DNA of 8,642 bases from an uncultured Oscillospiraceae bacterium. Its GTDB lineage: Bacteria; Bacillota_A; Clostridia; Oscillospirales; Oscillospiraceae. This document shows, in pieces, positions 8,601-8,642 of this stretch; positions within the stretch are counted from its first letter, which is position 1; each line of letters opens with the position of its first letter. A program made the translations under genes and the position numbers. Where the stretch lies: contig CAKUMR010000035.1 in the NCBI GenBank assembly GCA_934667865.1, positions 1 to 8,642 on the forward strand. The letters are read 5' to 3'. Below the pieces are notes generated by a model. That model did no database searches. It saw only the letters and a list, made by a program, of their open reading frames with translations, and was not told the DNA's origin.

Positions 8601-8642
8601 GACAAAGCCGACGTTCAGCTCCTTCTTGGCGGTGTTGTAGTA
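2655..8642 (-). CDS. Giant tail-anchored surface protein with two GLUG beta-helices and a helical repeat stalk (N-terminus cut)
   Basis: The frame is open from base 8642, so the true start lies outside; the ATG at 8579 is internal and gives 1,974 of the 1,995 visible residues (numbering from it). Order of parts: helical segment 1-130; first GLUG-type beta-helix about 160-515; helical segment 585-865; second beta-helix 881-1278; helical stalk 1280-1817 with about 117-residue repeats; Pro/Glu/Thr linker 1818-1853; a lone helical module 1857-1918 (AIGEVTL..LTDAQKALL); a second Pro/Glu linker; and a membrane segment 1941-1967 ending in AAKRAKEK. Both beta-helices open alike (AELAWFAEKVNG / AELAWLAKSING, then LTADIDL). 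No LPXTG motif precedes the membrane segment, so anchoring is by the membrane helix with the basic tail inside and the rest outside, assuming a signal peptide upstream. Likely role is adhesion or a structural stalk; the ligand is unknown. It is the upstream member of the apparent operon. Confidence 0.93.
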   Translation of the reverse strand, partial: YYNTAKKELNVGFVEPEDWENMEPEAITADGERQVARLTEIGDTALKNMAGVLTVRAEKEFVGKKLTAQQNIYTTYKKQLYALDTDRGMLSAVWHELPGTNEASEQLETMAKTLEQTLADGLAALEATRTQAALDAAKAEWNAKLLAVRGSYSVPAIDSGVADKWNGTAKTQPAGSGTQADPYRIGTGAELAWFAEKVNGGSTSACAVLTADIDLNRQEWTSIGTKNKPYMGTFDGQNHIIHGIWSTDESNTIQGLFGYIGQSNSNRSVYGTVKNVKAAGRIRAVQSTGSGLIAGSNAGEIYNCEVSAFLGSWKGISAIGGIAGSLTGGSVENCRTYGLYLATDDSQYSGKIVNSIGGIVGVAGASEPSEGCLIRYCENHLRLRGYEMSYLGGRGSSMGGIVGLISGAAKVRESVNYAEVRGELKVGGILGYAIEGSDAQLDYVTNYGDVYGAEIANSETRGTGGIAGYVDEKTTFRLQYAYNAGTAYGETNRNKYNTAYDYSATAPMTGALVGNWRAGNVQHAQSSSADNTLWGYAAATGASSTDTMRVSEITPTVNAKGGMWEKLTATRTLLGKLIRVSDRDENYKIYGTQTKLYNDTVMQCVRKVELCTTAEEIDAALEEAEKTLAEVPTELAAAKAALREEMHAFVDGNLYDAENKKTIDGLLAEADAALDAAKKLSDVTDIRQTYLGSENIDGKLREVETYPVKAANGLYNEFIYGKKYSQEDTAALLRAYEGWKLKLGGAKTVEEVEQIYAEARRALTELVKGFAEGDTAPDPDQAAQDALKLARQEILDELAALEKKYADALTGQAGDLTALAERWQTAIQAALDESKSDLHTAATPALDEITSYAELEALRQSAAQELEDVYEAAQRELTNLLASARNADAWDGETVTEPEQKDGVYQIGTPAELAWLAKSINGNTVSTSAKAALTADIDLGYCEWTPIGQTGRAYRGSLDGQGHTVSGLYISKAGSGYAGLIGLAYGGTKVSNLTVRGEIALAEAGKVSVGGVAADVYAGEFENCVSDVKITITGLTNGNANLGGFTGVASATNFTDCRFEGSITCQYTGSGYLGRNYSSYNGGALGGFIGLAKYTTLERCVNSGDVMVNKASGVGGIAGRIYASGDDETRLHECLNTGHISNDVDFVIGTGEWPAGGIGGIVGVTDGTGGGSLLIDTCYNTGVISGGIISGGILGGESGGYGKTASTGSKKLVVQNCYNAGVLDTGTKVDHIGTFAGFPIDGRYCDNLYVLSGTARAALGWKSSQGDRIYAVDTLTADIFDGLIESIAGLNGGYPIFPWQLLLEDDREAVIAYLNEYYHTNVESLISDAQRTSLEAMLAQTAETVRTATDAQNIVDAYHAALEAMNPEKLLDEARAAVLRKLTEAYEAAKTAYPAIEAGLTERYTSDCDAITKSANAAQAETVVDGFAAHVVDLLVAAAQGAPMKELAGKAEEIEAAYAALTEAQQTLVQDYAKLADIQALAALYAKNLDLLKQWASEDKAAYPDLEEKLAGLSAQAQEKLGECTRQEELAPILDGYCADVVRMLLADAGFTAGTTTMGELDEAAEKLERTRKALNGLTEAQKALLEENSEQTLQAAEDLLAVYRKAVETVEAWAAEDAASYPQIAEAVQTLAEAAKTELLACTDKDGAVLALNRYCANIAGALIDDLAFTSGETTMAEVKEDALRTARAAYDALTEEQKALVPEEKTAALEAAEKLLADYRKAADDLKAQRAKDQVKYPALGDRIGALADAAAAELGACTSQEDTQKVMDRYCAQVADLLIEQIGTLPEKPTEESLAELNRNLRRARERYDALTDAQKQYVTRLEALKVAEEYYRTAEVEKPTEPSQPQKPEDTKPTEPGASESVKPTEPAETDDEAVKAVSDLIHAIGEVTLERKDAIEAALDAFNALTDAQKALLPAEDKAALDAAVAAYQALLDGKTPSEEPTEPGEPKPEDESKGFDWTIVWLIAGILGAAALIFGLIKWFLAAKRAKEK
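3129..4352 (-). repeat. Protein-level tandem helical repeats (about 117 aa) in the surface-protein stalk
   Basis: Three full units and one partial unit lie in residues 1410-1519, 1520-1638, 1639-1755 and 1756-1817 of the giant protein; a degenerate half unit precedes them. Landmarks recur in order: an LT-[ED]-[AE]-Q-[KQ] turn (starting at residues 1440, 1557, 1674 and 1793), an A-x-x-YPxL/I segment in full units, a Cys, and a YCA[DNQ] box. The LT turns are 117, 117 and 119 residues apart. The repeats are diverged at DNA level, so they are old, not a recent expansion. The lone module near residue 1889 shares the LTDAQKALL turn. Confidence 0.8.
4746..5939 (-). repeat. Second GLUG-type beta-helix array
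   Basis: Residues about 881-1278 repeat the architecture of the first array. The cap is AELAWLAKSING, LTADIDLGYCEWTPIG, LDGQGHTVSGL. Rungs follow, such as SVGGVAADVYAGEFENC, NLGGFTGVASATNFTDC, ALGGFIGLAKYTTLERC, GVGGIAGRIYASG, GIGGIVGVTDG and SGGILGGESGG. The regular Cys in the 'x-x-C-x-N/x-x-G' turns is a normal ladder position for such arrays. It ends with the GGYPIFPWQL segment often seen closing these domains. The two arrays look like an ancient internal duplication. Confidence 0.8.
5064..5093 (-). repeat. 15-bp perfect tandem duplication inside the second beta-helix
   Basis: The 15-mer GATGCCGCCGGAAAT (plus strand) occurs twice head to tail, with a partial third copy (CACGCCGG) after it. 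On the coding strand it gives ISGGI-ISGGI next to LGGESGG. It is in frame, so a slip would lengthen or shorten the strand loop by five residues without breaking the gene. Confidence 0.85.
7035..8102 (-). repeat. First GLUG-type beta-helix array
   Basis: Residues about 160-515 of the giant protein show repeated short strands of the form 'GGI(A/V)G...V.NC...G': for example AIGGIAGSLTGGSVENC, SIGGIVGVAG, SMGGIVGLISG, KVGGILGYAIEG and GTGGIAGYVDEK. The opening is a capping segment (AELAWFAEKVNG, LTADIDLNRQEWTSIG, FDGQNHIIHGI) that is usual for right-handed beta-helix surface domains with GLUG motifs. Boundaries are approximate. Confidence 0.8.

Overview
The window is dense, GC-rich bacterial coding DNA (about 60% G+C by eye, with C/G at most third codon positions). 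All of it is explained by three genes on the minus strand, read from high to low coordinates. The genes have strong Shine-Dalgarno sites, one start is GTG, and two products are exported proteins built from modules common in Gram-positive anaerobes: GLUG-type beta-helix repeats, helical 'LT-x-AQK' stalk modules, Pro/Glu/Thr linkers and a DUF4430 domain. This suggests a GC-rich gut clostridium (Oscillospiraceae-like). That is inferred from protein style; there is no rRNA or other taxonomic marker.

Layout in the direction of transcription. (1) 8642-2655: the 3' part (1,995 codons) of a giant surface protein whose start lies beyond the right edge. It has two copies of a [helical segment + GLUG beta-helix] unit, then a helical stalk of about 117-residue repeats each carrying a Cys pair, then Pro-rich linkers, one more short helical module and a C-terminal membrane anchor with a basic tail. 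(2) A 77-bp intercistronic gap with a near-perfect 15-bp stem hairpin. (3) 2577-388: an exported or membrane-anchored protein with a Pro/Glu-rich linker, about four Ig/cadherin-like beta modules and a C-terminal DUF4430 domain. (4) An 11-bp gap in which the next Shine-Dalgarno overlaps the preceding stop codon. (5) 376-1: the first 125 codons of a MoxR-family AAA+ ATPase, which continues past the left edge.

Tight spacing and shared strand suggest one operon. MoxR ATPases are usually chaperone-like partners of proteins encoded beside them, often VWA, DUF58 or transglutaminase proteins. Here the partner-side genes on one flank are two large cell-surface proteins, so a working inference is an envelope-assembly or surface-complex locus. 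The window does not include the genes that would settle this. I see no RNA genes, mobile elements, CRISPR arrays or plus-strand genes.
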